DNA of 64,000 nucleotides from an uncultured Polaribacter sp. (GTDB lineage Bacteria; Bacteroidota; Bacteroidia; Flavobacteriales; Flavobacteriaceae): NCBI RefSeq assembly GCF_947497125.1, contig NZ_CANMFI010000005.1, positions 124,001 to 188,000 of the forward strand, read 5' to 3'. Shown piece by piece: positions 15,901 to 25,195 of this stretch (position 1 is its first letter; each line of letters starts with the position of its first letter). The notes under the pieces were generated by a model. It saw only the letters and a program-made list of their open reading frames with translations, ran no database searches and was not told where the DNA came from. The position numbers and the translations under genes were made by a program.

Positions 15901-17276
15901 GTAAAAAACAAATTGCGGTTTTAGATAAAATGAAACCAAAATTTGTTGAACAAGCTGCTGCAAACGGACATGATGCTGATAAATTAGAGAAAATCTGGAA
16001 AGATTGGGAAGCCTTTGCAAGTTATGCCTTTAACAAAAGTCACTCTACTTGTTACGCTTGGATTGCCTATCAAACAGCCTATTTAAAGGCGCATTATCCG
16101 GCAGAATATATGGCTTCTGTGTTGTCTAACAACATGAATGACATTAAAGCAGTTTCCTTTTTTATGGAAGAATGTAAGCGTATGGGCTTGGCTGTTTTAG
16201 GACCAGATTTAAATGAATCTTTCTTAAAGTTTTCTGTAAATAATGAAGGTGCTGTTCGTTTTGGGATGGCAGCAGTAAAAGGTGTTGGTGCATCTGCAGT
16301 AAGAGCCATCATTAAAGAACGTGAAGAAAACGGAAATTATTCGTCTATTTTTGATTTGGCAAAACGTGTAGATTTGCGTGCTGCCAACAAGAAATCTTTT
16401 GATAGCCTAATAAAAGCAGGTGCTTTTGACTCTTTTACAGATACGCACAGAGCACAATATTTTGCAACAGATGAAAAAGGATTGACCTTTTTAGAACGTG
16501 CCATGAAGTTTGGAAGTAAGTTTCAAGAAAACGAAAATTCTGCACAAGTATCGATGTTTGGGGAGGCCTCTACGGTTCAATTTCCTGAACCTGATATTCC
16601 TGAATGTGAAACTTGGGGCACAATGGAATTGTTATCACAAGAAAAAGAAGTCATTGGTATTTACATTTCTGCACATCCGCTAGATGATTTTAAAAACGAA
16701 TTAAAATTCTGTAATGCTTCTGTAAAACATTTTAAAGGTGATTTAGAAAAATTTGTAAATGTAAATTTAGCATTTGCTGCCATTGTTACAGATGTACAAC
16801 ACAGAGTGTCTAAAGCAGGAAAAGGCTGGGCAATGTTTACGGTAGAAGATTATGGTGATAGTCATGAATTTAGAATTTTTGGCGAAGATTATCTAAAAAT
16901 GAAACATTTTTTAGTACCTAATTCGTTTCTGTTTTTACGCGCAACAATTCAACCAGGTTGGATGAATAAAAATACAGGAGTTGTAGGAGAACCTCGATTA
17001 AAATTTACAGAGATGAAACTTTTACATGATATTATGGACGAGTTGTGTAAAAAAGTGACTATCCAAATTCCGTTAGAAGAAATTACAGCAAACACTATTT
17101 TAAATTTAGAGACCATTCTTAAAAACAAACCAGGCAAACAAAGTTTACATTTTACAGTTTGGGACGAAAAAGAAAAAATAGAGGTTAGTTTACCTAGCAG
17201 AAATACTAAGATTCATATTTCTAATGAATTATTGGCAACTTTAAAAGAGCAACAAATTAATTTTAAACTCAATTAA
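12936..17276 (+). CDS. dnaE: DNA polymerase III alpha subunit with fused N-terminal 3'-5' exonuclease
   Basis: A 1446-residue replicative polymerase. Residues 1-190 are a DEDDh exonuclease (FDTETTG, then QNVGFDINIM, then HNATADVEAT). A PHP domain follows from about residue 258 (HLHNHTQFSVL). The palm has GPGRGSAAGSVVAYC near 630 and the catalytic PDIDIDFDD near 671. The C-terminal part holds helix-hairpin-helix and OB-fold regions. In Proteobacteria the proofreading subunit DnaQ is separate; the fused form is common in Bacteroidetes. It is transcribed alone, after a repeat-rich 670-bp gap. Confidence 0.96.
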   Translation: MYLIFDTETTGLPKSWNAPITDTDNWPRCIQIAWQLHDAMGNVVEHNDFLIQPDGFNIPYDAERIHGISTELAEEQGIALNKGLALFNEALQKTKFIVGQNVGFDINIMGCEFHRLGVENNLTSLPLLDTCTEKTALMCQIPGGRGGKFKLPTLTELHNHLFGVGFGEAHNATADVEATTRCFLELIRLREFTKEQLDVDAEYFKNFSEANPKPIQVIGLKHINLKKESEKIRKRLEKLKDVAETKSTSEGLAELEDVQFAHLHNHTQFSVLQSTMQIANIVNAAAKDNMPAIAMTDTANMMASFHFVSAILNHNKNAENPIKPIIGCEFNVCEDHKNKSQKDNGYQIVLLAKNKKGYHNLAKMSSIAFVDGFYYVPRIDREIIKKYKEDIIVLTGNLYGEVPSKILNLGEKQAEEALLWWKEEFKDDLYIELMRHNQQDENIVNETLLKFSKSHNVKIVATNNTFYLEKKDANAHDILLCVKDGEKQATPKGKGRGYRYGLPNEEYYFKSTAEMKSLFADLPEAIINIQEIVDKIEIFTLARDVLLPAFDIPEEFVSEEDKTDGGKRGENKFLRHLTYVGAKKRYGEITPSIEERLDFELSVIEKTGYPGYFLIVEDFIREARNMDVAVGPGRGSAAGSVVAYCLWITNIDPIKYDLLFERFLNPERVSMPDIDIDFDDEGRSRVMDYVIDKYGANQVAQIITYGTMAAKSSIRDTARVLDLPLFEADRIAKLIPGIKLKNIFGDDEKSKGKVAGLRAEEKQLVEELVHMSFGNDLVSETINKATILEGSVRNTGIHACGVIITPGDITNYVPVALAKDSDMYVTQFDNSVVESAGLLKMDFLGLKTLTLIKDTVKIVKAKHNVDLDPESFPLDDVKTYELFQRGETVGIFQYESPGMQKHMRSLKPTVFADLIAMNALYRPGPMEYIPSFINRKHGTEDIEYDLPAMEEYLAETYGITVYQEQVMLLSQKLADFTKGEADVLRKAMGKKQIAVLDKMKPKFVEQAAANGHDADKLEKIWKDWEAFASYAFNKSHSTCYAWIAYQTAYLKAHYPAEYMASVLSNNMNDIKAVSFFMEECKRMGLAVLGPDLNESFLKFSVNNEGAVRFGMAAVKGVGASAVRAIIKEREENGNYSSIFDLAKRVDLRAANKKSFDSLIKAGAFDSFTDTHRAQYFATDEKGLTFLERAMKFGSKFQENENSAQVSMFGEASTVQFPEPDIPECETWGTMELLSQEKEVIGIYISAHPLDDFKNELKFCNASVKHFKGDLEKFVNVNLAFAAIVTDVQHRVSKAGKGWAMFTVEDYGDSHEFRIFGEDYLKMKHFLVPNSFLFLRATIQPGWMNKNTGVVGEPRLKFTEMKLLHDIMDELCKKVTIQIPLEEITANTILNLETILKNKPGKQSLHFTVWDEKEKIEVSLPSRNTKIHISNELLATLKEQQINFKLN

Positions 17277-17348
17277 AAAAATTAATTACCTAAAAATATT
17301 GTCGAAAATAGATTTATGTTTACTTTTGTTTAATATTTTAAACAAAAC

Positions 17349-18671
17349 ATGAAACAAAATAAAAACGGTACTTGGACAAGCTGGAACGAGAATGTAATTT
17401 ATAACTACAAATCTCTTTACACGATAACTTCAGAAAGTGAACTACAAGAGGTTATTAAAAACGCAAAAGAAGTGCGCCTTTTTGGAAGTAAACAATCCTC
17501 TGCAGACATCGCCTCTGGTACCACAACTCTTATCGATATTAAAAGTTACAACAAAATTCTAGCTTTTAATGATGAGCAACATACCGTAACTGTTCAATCT
17601 GGTGTAATTTTAAAAGATTTATTAGAAGCTATTGAAGCAAAAGGATGGTGTATACCGTGTTTGCCAGACATTAATACCATTACCGTTGGTGGAGCGTTAG
17701 CTACAGGTACTCATGGTACAAGTGGTAAATTATTATCTGAATACATGTCTAAATGCAGACTTGTTATGGCAGATGGTTCTATAAAAGAAATCACAGAAAA
17801 AGACGACTTAATGAACGCTGTTCGTGTTTCTTTAGGTGTTTTAGGAATGATGTCTGAAATTACTTTTACCTGTCAGCCAATTTATACATTGCACGTAAAA
17901 GAAAGACCAGAAAGCGATACAGAATGGTTGCCTAAAATTAAGGAGCGTTTAATAAAACACGATTTTTTAAGAATTTTATGGTTACCCCACACCGATAAAG
18001 GGTATGTAATTACAGGAGATAAAATTAATCCTGATACAGATATCGAAGAAAATATGGGCCCTGCCTTTTTGAAACATAGAAGAACAGCTTCGAAAATTTT
18101 ATACAAATACACTCATATTTTTCCTTGGTTAACAGCCATTGCTAATAAAATTTTATACAAAGGTTTTTTTAGTTCAAGTAAAGAACACAAAGGCACTTTA
18201 TACCAAGCGACTGTTACAAAATCTAGAGGTTCTACTCTAGAGTTAGCAGAATGGACAATAGGTTTGGATAAATTTGTAACTGTTTTTGAAGAGTTAAAAA
18301 CAGAAATAAATAAATGGAGTAACAAATCATTTATACACATTCCTATGGATGTTCGTTTTATTCAAAAAGATAGCTCATGGCTAAGTTACGCTTATAATGA
18401 AGACACTGTTACTATGGGTTGTGTTTCTAGAAACGCAGCTACCGCAGATACCTATGAAGCCTTTAAAAGTATTGAAAAAATATTTTTAAAACATGGCGGA
18501 AAACCTCACTGGGGCAAACGTTTTGCTGCCAAAGACGAGGCTCTTTCTAAGGTATATAGTAAATGGGAAGATTTTAAATTATTAAGAAACAACTTAGACC
18601 CTAATAATAAGTTTTTAAACCCTTATTTAGCAAAAATATTTAATGAAAAACAATCTAAGAAAGTTGCCTAA
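17349..18671 (+). CDS. FAD-binding sugar-lactone oxidase (D-arabinono-1,4-lactone oxidase family)
   Basis: A 440-residue flavoprotein. The N-terminal FAD-binding type 4 domain contains RLFGSKQSSADI and GGALATGTHGTS near residue 117. The C-terminal ALO domain ends with PHWGKRF near 380 and LDPNNKFLNPYL. The HWGK motif is typical of aldonolactone oxidases, which oxidise sugar lactones with O2 or another acceptor. The exact substrate is not evident, and several bacterial relatives act as dehydrogenases. The 3' end overlaps the HAD gene by 29 bases, implying translational coupling. Confidence 0.88.
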   Translation: MKQNKNGTWTSWNENVIYNYKSLYTITSESELQEVIKNAKEVRLFGSKQSSADIASGTTTLIDIKSYNKILAFNDEQHTVTVQSGVILKDLLEAIEAKGWCIPCLPDINTITVGGALATGTHGTSGKLLSEYMSKCRLVMADGSIKEITEKDDLMNAVRVSLGVLGMMSEITFTCQPIYTLHVKERPESDTEWLPKIKERLIKHDFLRILWLPHTDKGYVITGDKINPDTDIEENMGPAFLKHRRTASKILYKYTHIFPWLTAIANKILYKGFFSSSKEHKGTLYQATVTKSRGSTLELAEWTIGLDKFVTVFEELKTEINKWSNKSFIHIPMDVRFIQKDSSWLSYAYNEDTVTMGCVSRNAATADTYEAFKSIEKIFLKHGGKPHWGKRFAAKDEALSKVYSKWEDFKLLRNNLDPNNKFLNPYLAKIFNEKQSKKVA

Positions 18672-19311
18672 AGGATTTTTATTCGATTTTGATGGCGTTG
18701 TTGTAAACAGTTTCGAAAGCCACCACTCTGCTTGGAGTAGTGCTTTCGAAGCTCTTTTCAATCAAAAAATTGCTCCTTTCCCAAAAAGTCATGCAGGTAA
18801 ATCTCCCATGTTGATTGCAGAATATTATTGTAGTGTTATTGGTAAAGAAGCACAAACAGCAGAATTATTCTATCTAAAAGACAAACATCTAGACCTTTAT
18901 TTTAAAACCCCAATACTATTGCCCGGTGTTAAGGAATTTACGCGTTTTTTATCAAAAGAAAACATCCCTTATGGCATTGCTAGTAACGCTACAAAACAAT
19001 TTCTTAAAAATAGTATTCATCATTTAAAATTAGATTTTACAACTGTTTTTGGTGTAGAAGATTACATCAAACCAAAACCAGCACCAGAGGCCTATATTAC
19101 ATTAGCAAAAGCTTTGGGTTTTACAAGTAAAGACTTTAAAGACATTTGGGTTTTTGAGGATAGTTTAACTGGTACAAAAGCAGCAAAAGCAGCAGGTATG
19201 ATTCCGATTGGAATTACCACACAATACAATGCAGCAGAATTACAAAATAGCGGAAGTGCCTTGGTTTTTCCAACACTATTAGAAGCGTATCAATACCTTA
19301 CAGAAGACTAA
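18643..19311 (+). CDS. HAD-superfamily phosphatase (beta-phosphoglucomutase-like)
   Basis: A 222-residue HAD subfamily IA protein. Motif I is FDFDGVVVNS near residue 14, motif II lies in YGIASNA near 112, the lysine in KPKPAPEAY near 146, and motif III in WVFEDSLTGTKAAKAAG near 170. Enzymes of this group hydrolyse or isomerise sugar phosphates. The start overlaps the lactone oxidase gene by 29 bases, suggesting the two act in one sugar pathway. The substrate is unknown. It converges with recJ, with one base between the stops. Confidence 0.87.
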   Translation: MKNNLRKLPKGFLFDFDGVVVNSFESHHSAWSSAFEALFNQKIAPFPKSHAGKSPMLIAEYYCSVIGKEAQTAELFYLKDKHLDLYFKTPILLPGVKEFTRFLSKENIPYGIASNATKQFLKNSIHHLKLDFTTVFGVEDYIKPKPAPEAYITLAKALGFTSKDFKDIWVFEDSLTGTKAAKAAGMIPIGITTQYNAAELQNSGSALVFPTLLEAYQYLTED

Positions 19312-19312
19312 T

Positions 19313-20998
19313 TTATTTTAAATCTTTTAGTAGTAACTGAATAGATTTTCTACCGTTCCATTCATTTTCATCTAAAGAATATACAATATCAAAATCATTT
19401 TTCACTAAAGTTAATTTGTCCCCCAAATTAAAACCAATAGCGTTAAAGGTGTTTTTATTATCCCCTTGAAAAACATTTAATTTAAGATGATTTTTATCTG
19501 CACCAACTTGTTTACCATACCCATTATCTCTAACACAGGTAGTTTTAAAAGTTGGTTTCATATTCATAGGACCAAATGGCGCCATTTGCGCAATAATTCT
19601 AAAAAATTTAGGGGTAATTTCTGATAAATCAATTTCTGAATCAATAAAAACCTCTTCTGTTAATAATTTTTTATCGATTGTTTTGGCAACTACTTCTTCA
19701 AATTTAGCTTTAAATTTATCATAGTTTTCTGGCAACATTGTTAACCCTGCAGCATATTTATGACCACCAAACTGCTCTACATATTCGCTACAGGCTTCTA
19801 AAGCATTATACACATCAAAACCTTTTACAGATCTTGCAGAGGCGGCTAACTTAGTACCACTTTTTGTAAAAACAAGTGTTGGTCTGTAATATTTTTCTAT
19901 CAATCTAGAGGCAACAATACCAATCACCCCTTTGTGCCAATCTTCTTGATAAACTACCGAAGAAAAACGTTCTTCTTCATCATTATCAATAATTTGTATT
20001 AAAGCTTCATTGGTTATTTTTTTATCTAAATCTTTTCTGTCTGCATTAAAAATCTCTATAGAAGCGGCAAAATCTAAAGCTGTTTCAAAATCCATTTCAG
20101 TTAATAGTTCAACAGCATAATTACCATGTTTCATTCTACCTGCAGCATTTATTCTTGGTGCTACTATAAAAACAACATCTGTTATTGTTAATACTGTTTT
20201 TTTAGTTTGATTAATTATTGCTTTAATACCATTTCTGGGCGCATCATTTATAACCTGTAAGCCAAAATAAGCCAATACCCTATTTTCTCCGTTCATTGGC
20301 ACAATATCTGCAGCGATGGCAGTAGCAACCAAATCTAAATAAGGCAAAAAATGAGCAATGGATTGGTTTCTAGAAACCCCCAATGCCTGAATTAATTTAA
20401 ACCCAACACCACAACCACATAATTCATCAAAAGGATAATTACAATCTACTCTTTTAGCATTTAAAACAGCAACTGCTTTAGGTAATGTTTCTCCTGGCTT
20501 ATGATGATCGCAAATAATAAAATCTATATTTTTTTGAGAAGCATACGCTACTTTATCTATGGCTTTTATGCCACAATCTAAGGCAATAATTAACGAAAAA
20601 TCATTGTCATGTGCATAATCGATACCCATATAAGAAATACCGTAACCTTCTGCATACCTATCTGGTATATAAGTAGATACTTGTGTATGAATTGTCTTTA
20701 AATAAGATGACACTAGAGAAACTGCAGTAGTGCCATCTACATCATAATCTCCATAAATTAAAATATTTTCTTTATTGGCAATTGCTTTTTCAATTCTTTC
20801 AACAGCCAAGTCCATATCTTTCATCAAAAAAGGATTGTGAATGGACTCTAAACTTGGTCTAAAATAATTTTTAGCAGCTTCGAAAGTGTCTATTTTTCGT
20901 TGGCAAAGTATTTTTGCTATCGCAGTGTCTACCTGAAGTTCTTTTGCTAATTGCTGTACTTTATTAGTATCTATATCTTCTTGAAAAGTCCATCTCAT
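19313..20998 (-). CDS. recJ: Single-stranded-DNA-specific exonuclease RecJ
   Basis: A 561-residue DHH phosphoesterase. Catalytic motifs: YGDYDVDGTTA near residue 81, ALDCGIKA near 138, the DHH signature ICDHHKPGE near 160, and a DHHA1 region with GGHKYAAGL near 413. RecJ degrades single-stranded DNA 5' to 3' in recombination and repair. The length is normal. The OsmC-like gene lies 20 bases upstream on the same strand, so the two are likely co-transcribed. Confidence 0.95.
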   Translation of the reverse strand: MRWTFQEDIDTNKVQQLAKELQVDTAIAKILCQRKIDTFEAAKNYFRPSLESIHNPFLMKDMDLAVERIEKAIANKENILIYGDYDVDGTTAVSLVSSYLKTIHTQVSTYIPDRYAEGYGISYMGIDYAHDNDFSLIIALDCGIKAIDKVAYASQKNIDFIICDHHKPGETLPKAVAVLNAKRVDCNYPFDELCGCGVGFKLIQALGVSRNQSIAHFLPYLDLVATAIAADIVPMNGENRVLAYFGLQVINDAPRNGIKAIINQTKKTVLTITDVVFIVAPRINAAGRMKHGNYAVELLTEMDFETALDFAASIEIFNADRKDLDKKITNEALIQIIDNDEEERFSSVVYQEDWHKGVIGIVASRLIEKYYRPTLVFTKSGTKLAASARSVKGFDVYNALEACSEYVEQFGGHKYAAGLTMLPENYDKFKAKFEEVVAKTIDKKLLTEEVFIDSEIDLSEITPKFFRIIAQMAPFGPMNMKPTFKTTCVRDNGYGKQVGADKNHLKLNVFQGDNKNTFNAIGFNLGDKLTLVKNDFDIVYSLDENEWNGRKSIQLLLKDLK

Positions 20999-21018
20999 AG
21001 CAATTAAAATCGTTTTAA

Positions 21019-21447
21019 TTAAAGCGTATTATGTAAAAATATTTCAGTTTTAACAGTTGCAAATTGACGAAACATTTCCATCACTCCACAATATTTGGTA
21101 ACAGATAAGTTTACTGCTTTTTGTATTTTTTCTGGCTGTAAGTCGTCTGCTGTAAAGTGATAATCTACTTTTACTTCATTATAAAACTTAGGGTGTTCTT
21201 CTGTTAATTCTGCGGTAACAATAATTTTAAAATCTGCTACTTCTGCACGCATTTTCTTTAAAAGTGCTACTACATCTAACCCAGAACAGCCTGCTAAAGA
21301 AGATAACATTAATGCTTTGGGCGCAAAACCAACCAAACTACCATTATCATCTGCATTATTAAACATTGTTAACTTGTGTTCACTTGGGTTATTAGATTCA
21401 AATTCGTTATTTTTTACCCATGTTGTTGTTACTAAGTTTGATGCCAT
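21019..21447 (-). CDS. OsmC family protein
   Basis: A 142-residue protein with the OsmC/Ohr fold signature. A conserved cysteine sits in SLAGCSGLDVVALLKKMR near residue 54 and the second in SVTKYCGVMEM near 120. Family members reduce organic peroxides using the two cysteines, although many homologues have no assigned substrate. It starts just upstream of recJ on the same strand and is divergent from the truncated T9SS gene at 21522. Confidence 0.9.
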   Translation of the reverse strand: MASNLVTTTWVKNNEFESNNPSEHKLTMFNNADDNGSLVGFAPKALMLSSLAGCSGLDVVALLKKMRAEVADFKIIVTAELTEEHPKFYNEVKVDYHFTADDLQPEKIQKAVNLSVTKYCGVMEMFRQFATVKTEIFLHNTL

Positions 21448-21521
21448 ATAGAATCTTTTTTTGTAGATTTTTAAAAATTGTTATCGTATTTCGTACTTTT
21501 ATACAAAAGTATGAAAACACG

Positions 21522-21805
21522 TTGAAGATACTACTTAAAATATGTAAAACTGTGCCCTCAAAAAAATGTTTATTTTTTTCATTAATATTATTGATCTCTA
21601 GTTTTGTGCAATCACAAACCAATAATCCTCCCTCTATTTCAGCTATTGGATAATCACTTTTTAAACAAGTACTGCATCAGAAGCTTGGAACGGAATATAC
21701 CAAGGCAAATTACTACCTGCAAACACCTATTGGTTTCAAGTAATTATTAACGATGTTAATGGAAGTATAATTAACAAAAACGGAAGTTTTAGTTTGGTCC
21801 GCTAA
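21522..21805 (+). pseudogene. Remnant of a T9SS type B (gliding-motility-associated C-terminal) surface protein
   Basis: Two parts of one large protein are left. The 5' part, from a possible TTG at 21522, encodes a signal peptide (KKCLFFSLILLISSFVQSQ) and a typical mature start NNPPSISAIG, then stops at 21653. Within a few bases another frame, open from 21665 to 21805, encodes WNGIYQGKLLPANTYWFQV and NGSFSLVR, the hallmark end of a CHU_C/type B sorting domain. The middle, usually many hundreds of residues, is missing and the frames do not match. This is best explained by a large internal deletion. Neither half could function. Confidence 0.7.
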
Positions 21806-21878
21806 CCATTTTCTTCAATTTTATTTATTGTAAAGTTAAAAAATAGATATCTTTATAACCAACAATATACATAAAACT

Positions 21879-22481
21879 ATGCCATTAGTAACACCTTTAG
21901 AAGCCACTCATGATTTAGAAACTAAGAAGTTAGCCGAATTTTTTAATGAAACACTGGGTTTTTGTCCCAATTCTGTTTTAACAATGCAACACAGGCCCGA
22001 AATATCGAAAGCATTTATCAACTTAAACAAAGCAGTTATGGCAAACCAAGGCCGAGTAACTTCTGCATTAAAGAGAATGATTGCTTGGGTTTCTAGTAAT
22101 GCAACGGGTTGTAGATATTGCCAAGCACACGCAATTAGAGCTGCAGAACGTTATGGCGCAGAACAAGAAAAGTTAGATAATATTTGGAATTACAAAACAC
22201 ATTCAGCTTTTTCTGATGCCGAAAGAGCTGCTTTAAATTTTTCGCTAGCAGCATCTATGGTGCCTAATGCAGTAAATTTAGAAATAAAAGAAGCTCTTTA
22301 CAAGTATTGGAATGAAGGTGAAATTGTAGAAATGTTAGGCGTAATTTCTCTCTTTGGATATTTAAATAGATGGAACGATTCTATGGGAACTACATTAGAA
22401 GAAGACGCTATTGATAGTGGTAACCAGTATTTAGGAAAACATGGTTTTAATGTTGGCAAACACAATGGCTCTAAATACTAA
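21879..22481 (+). CDS. AhpD-like / carboxymuconolactone decarboxylase family protein
   Basis: A 200-residue helical protein with the redox motif CRYCQAH near residue 88, the CxxCxxH centre of AhpD-type alkylhydroperoxidases. The N-terminal FCPNSVLTMQHRPEI and C-terminal EGEIVEMLGVISLFGYLNRWND also fit peroxidase-related CMD proteins. A role in peroxide reduction is likely; the electron donor is unknown. It appears to be a single-gene unit, separate from the metalloprotease 110 bases downstream. Confidence 0.88.
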   Translation: MPLVTPLEATHDLETKKLAEFFNETLGFCPNSVLTMQHRPEISKAFINLNKAVMANQGRVTSALKRMIAWVSSNATGCRYCQAHAIRAAERYGAEQEKLDNIWNYKTHSAFSDAERAALNFSLAASMVPNAVNLEIKEALYKYWNEGEIVEMLGVISLFGYLNRWNDSMGTTLEEDAIDSGNQYLGKHGFNVGKHNGSKY

Positions 22482-22590
22482 TACAAACTAGTAAAGCTTG
22501 CTTTTTAAATATCACTTCTCTTTAACATTTATTTAAGAAAACCTCTTTTTAGTTTTCTTAAATTCGGAAACTCTTAATTTATAAATAATA

Positions 22591-25086
22591 ATGATGATAA
22601 AAAACTTACTCTCTAAATTAGTTTTAGTTCTTTTTGTACTAGGTTTTTCTTCTGAAGTTGATGCTCAATTTTGGAAAAAAAAGAAAAAAGAACCGGTAAA
22701 ATCTACCCAAAAACCAAAAGAAAAGCCAGAAAAAGGCGCTTTAAAACCTTACAGTAAAGTGGTTACAAAAGACCACAAAACAGACCAAGGACTTTTTAAA
22801 GTACATGTAAAAAATGATGAATACCTTTTCGAAATACCAGACTCTCTATTAAAAAGAGAAATGTTAATGGTTACTAGAATTGCTAAAACAGCCAATGGCA
22901 TAGGCTTTGGCGGTGGAAAAACAAACACACAAGTACTTCGTTGGGAAAAGAAAAACAAACAAATTCTTTTAAGAATAGTTTCTCATGATATTGTTGCAGA
23001 TACTATTTTACCTGTACACGAAGCAGTGGTAAACTCTAACTTAGAACCTATCTTATTTTCTTTTCCTATTAAAGCGATTAGTAAAGACTCTACAGCAACT
23101 GTAATAGATGCAACGTCTTTATTTGCTACAGACATTAAACCATTAGGTTTCCCTGGTTATTACAGAAAAAGATACGCTGTAACCAGAATGGACAAAGACC
23201 GCTCTTACATTGATAGAGTAAGCAGCTACCCAAAAAACATAGAAGTAAGACATGTAAAAACCTACTTTGCAAGCAAAGCACCTTCAAACAGCGCTCTAGG
23301 CTCTATTACACTAGAAATGAGTAATTCAATGATTTTATTACCTAAAGTACCTATGAAACGTAGGTATTTTGATGAACGTGTTGGATGGTTTGCTCGCGGA
23401 CAAACTGATTATGGTTTAGAGGCTCAAAAAAGTAAAACTGTTACTTATTTAGATAGATATCGTTTAGAAGTTAAAGACGAAGACATCGAAAAGTTTAAAC
23501 GAGGAGAATTGGTAGAACCTAAAAAACAAATTGTTTATTATGTAGATAGAGCAACACCAGAAGAATGGGTGCCATACATTATACAAGGTGTAAATGACTG
23601 GCAAGTTGCTTTTGAAGCTGCCGGATTTAAAAATGCAATTGTTGCTAAAAGAGCACCTACTAAAGAGGAAGATCCAGAATATAGCCCAGAAGATATTAGA
23701 TATTCTGTAATTAGATATTTAGCATCGCCAATACCTAATGCAAACGGCCCTCACGTGAGTGACCCGCGTTCTGGTGAAATATTAGAATCAGATATTAACT
23801 GGTATCACAATGTAATGTCTTTATTGCACAATTGGTTTTTCATTCAAACGGCAGCGATCAATCCAGAGGCAAGAGGCAACAATTTTAAGACAGAAACCAT
23901 GGGCGAATTAATTAAATTTGTTTCCTCTCATGAATTAGGTCATACTTTAGGATTACCCCATAACATGGGTAGCTCTACTGCTTACCCAGTAGATTCTTTA
24001 CGTTCTGCTACTTTTACTAAAAAATATGGTACAGCGCCTTCTATTATGGATTACGCTCGTTTTAACTACATAGCACAACCAGAAGATAAAGGTGTTGCCT
24101 TAATGCCAAATATTGGTGTGTATGATAAATATGCCATTTCTTGGGGATACAGACCTATATTAGATACTGATGCCAAAGACGAAAAACCAATCTTAGATTC
24201 TTGGATTTTGAAACATGAGGGAGACTTAATGTATCGCTTTGGACACCAACAAGCTGGTGGCGTAGTAGACCCAAGTTCTCAAACAGAAGATTTAGGTGAT
24301 GATGCTATGAAAGCTTCTTACTATGGAATTAAAAATTTGAAAAGAATTTTACCTCGATTGGAAGAATGGACTGCTGAAAAAGGAGAGAATTACGATGATT
24401 TATCTACTATGTACGGGCAAGTATTAAGTCAGTTTAACAGATACATGGGACATGTAACCGCAAATATTGGTGGTGTGTATGAATTTTATAAAACAACAGA
24501 CCAAGAAGGTGCAGTTTACACTCATGTAAATAAAGCCAAGCAAAAGGAGGCTTTACAATTTGTTATTGCAGAGTTGTTTAAAACACCTACTTGGATGTTA
24601 GATAAAAATATCTTTAGCAAAACAGAGTTTTCTGGTTCTGTAGAAAGAGTAAGAGGCTTACAAGCAAGAACAGTAAACAATATTTTAGATGCTGGTAGAA
24701 TGGCTCGTATGATTGAAAACGAAACCATTAATGGTTCTAAATCATATTCTTTAGTAAGTATGATGAATGATTTACGCCGTGGTATTTGGTCTGAAATTTA
24801 TGCAGGTAAATCTTTAGACACCTACAGACGTAACCTACAAAGAGCATACCTAGACCGATTAGATTACTTGTTAAACACAGCAAAAGATCAAAGAGGCGCA
24901 AACAGTGGCTACTTCAAACAATCAGGTATTACGTTAAATCAATCAGATATTAAATCTGTTGTAAGAGGCGAACTTAAACGCTTACAAAAAGATGTAAAAG
25001 CAGCATCTAACAGAGGAAATACTTTAACGCGTTACCACTTAAAGGATGTTGTAGATAGAATAGATACAATTTTAGATCCTAAGTAA
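22591..25086 (+). CDS. Secreted zinc-dependent metalloprotease (DUF5117/DUF4953 type)
   Basis: An 831-residue protein with a signal peptide (residues 1-25, ending VDAQF) followed by a very lysine-rich stretch. The metzincin zinc motif HELGHTLGLPH is near residue 451, with a Met-turn SIMDYARF about 40 residues later. Upstream regions (KPYSKVVTKDHKTDQGLFKVH and YYVDRATPEEW) match the large Bacteroidetes family with DUF5117/5118 domains. The protein probably acts in the periplasm or on the surface. A strong terminator follows at 25106. Confidence 0.9.
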   Translation: MMIKNLLSKLVLVLFVLGFSSEVDAQFWKKKKKEPVKSTQKPKEKPEKGALKPYSKVVTKDHKTDQGLFKVHVKNDEYLFEIPDSLLKREMLMVTRIAKTANGIGFGGGKTNTQVLRWEKKNKQILLRIVSHDIVADTILPVHEAVVNSNLEPILFSFPIKAISKDSTATVIDATSLFATDIKPLGFPGYYRKRYAVTRMDKDRSYIDRVSSYPKNIEVRHVKTYFASKAPSNSALGSITLEMSNSMILLPKVPMKRRYFDERVGWFARGQTDYGLEAQKSKTVTYLDRYRLEVKDEDIEKFKRGELVEPKKQIVYYVDRATPEEWVPYIIQGVNDWQVAFEAAGFKNAIVAKRAPTKEEDPEYSPEDIRYSVIRYLASPIPNANGPHVSDPRSGEILESDINWYHNVMSLLHNWFFIQTAAINPEARGNNFKTETMGELIKFVSSHELGHTLGLPHNMGSSTAYPVDSLRSATFTKKYGTAPSIMDYARFNYIAQPEDKGVALMPNIGVYDKYAISWGYRPILDTDAKDEKPILDSWILKHEGDLMYRFGHQQAGGVVDPSSQTEDLGDDAMKASYYGIKNLKRILPRLEEWTAEKGENYDDLSTMYGQVLSQFNRYMGHVTANIGGVYEFYKTTDQEGAVYTHVNKAKQKEALQFVIAELFKTPTWMLDKNIFSKTEFSGSVERVRGLQARTVNNILDAGRMARMIENETINGSKSYSLVSMMNDLRRGIWSEIYAGKSLDTYRRNLQRAYLDRLDYLLNTAKDQRGANSGYFKQSGITLNQSDIKSVVRGELKRLQKDVKAASNRGNTLTRYHLKDVVDRIDTILDPK

Positions 25087-25105
25087 TTAAAATAGAGCTT
25101 ATATT

Positions 25106-25143
25106 AAAGCCCCTTGCTATTTTTAAAATAGCAAGGGGCTTTC
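25106..25143 (+). terminator. Hairpin terminator after the metalloprotease gene
   Basis: An 18-bp stem, AAAGCCCCTTGCTATTTT with its complement, ending in a T-rich tail (CTTTCTTT). Confidence 0.85.
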
Positions 25144-25195
25144 TTTACATACAAACTTATAAAAAGTATACTATATTTACAGAATATTATTTTTT

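Noticed and set aside
21407-21653. Overlapping ORFs at 21407 (minus) and 21420 (plus) as genes
   Set aside because: The minus frame is a shadow; only the 3' part of the plus frame is meaningful, as the signal peptide of the truncated T9SS gene.
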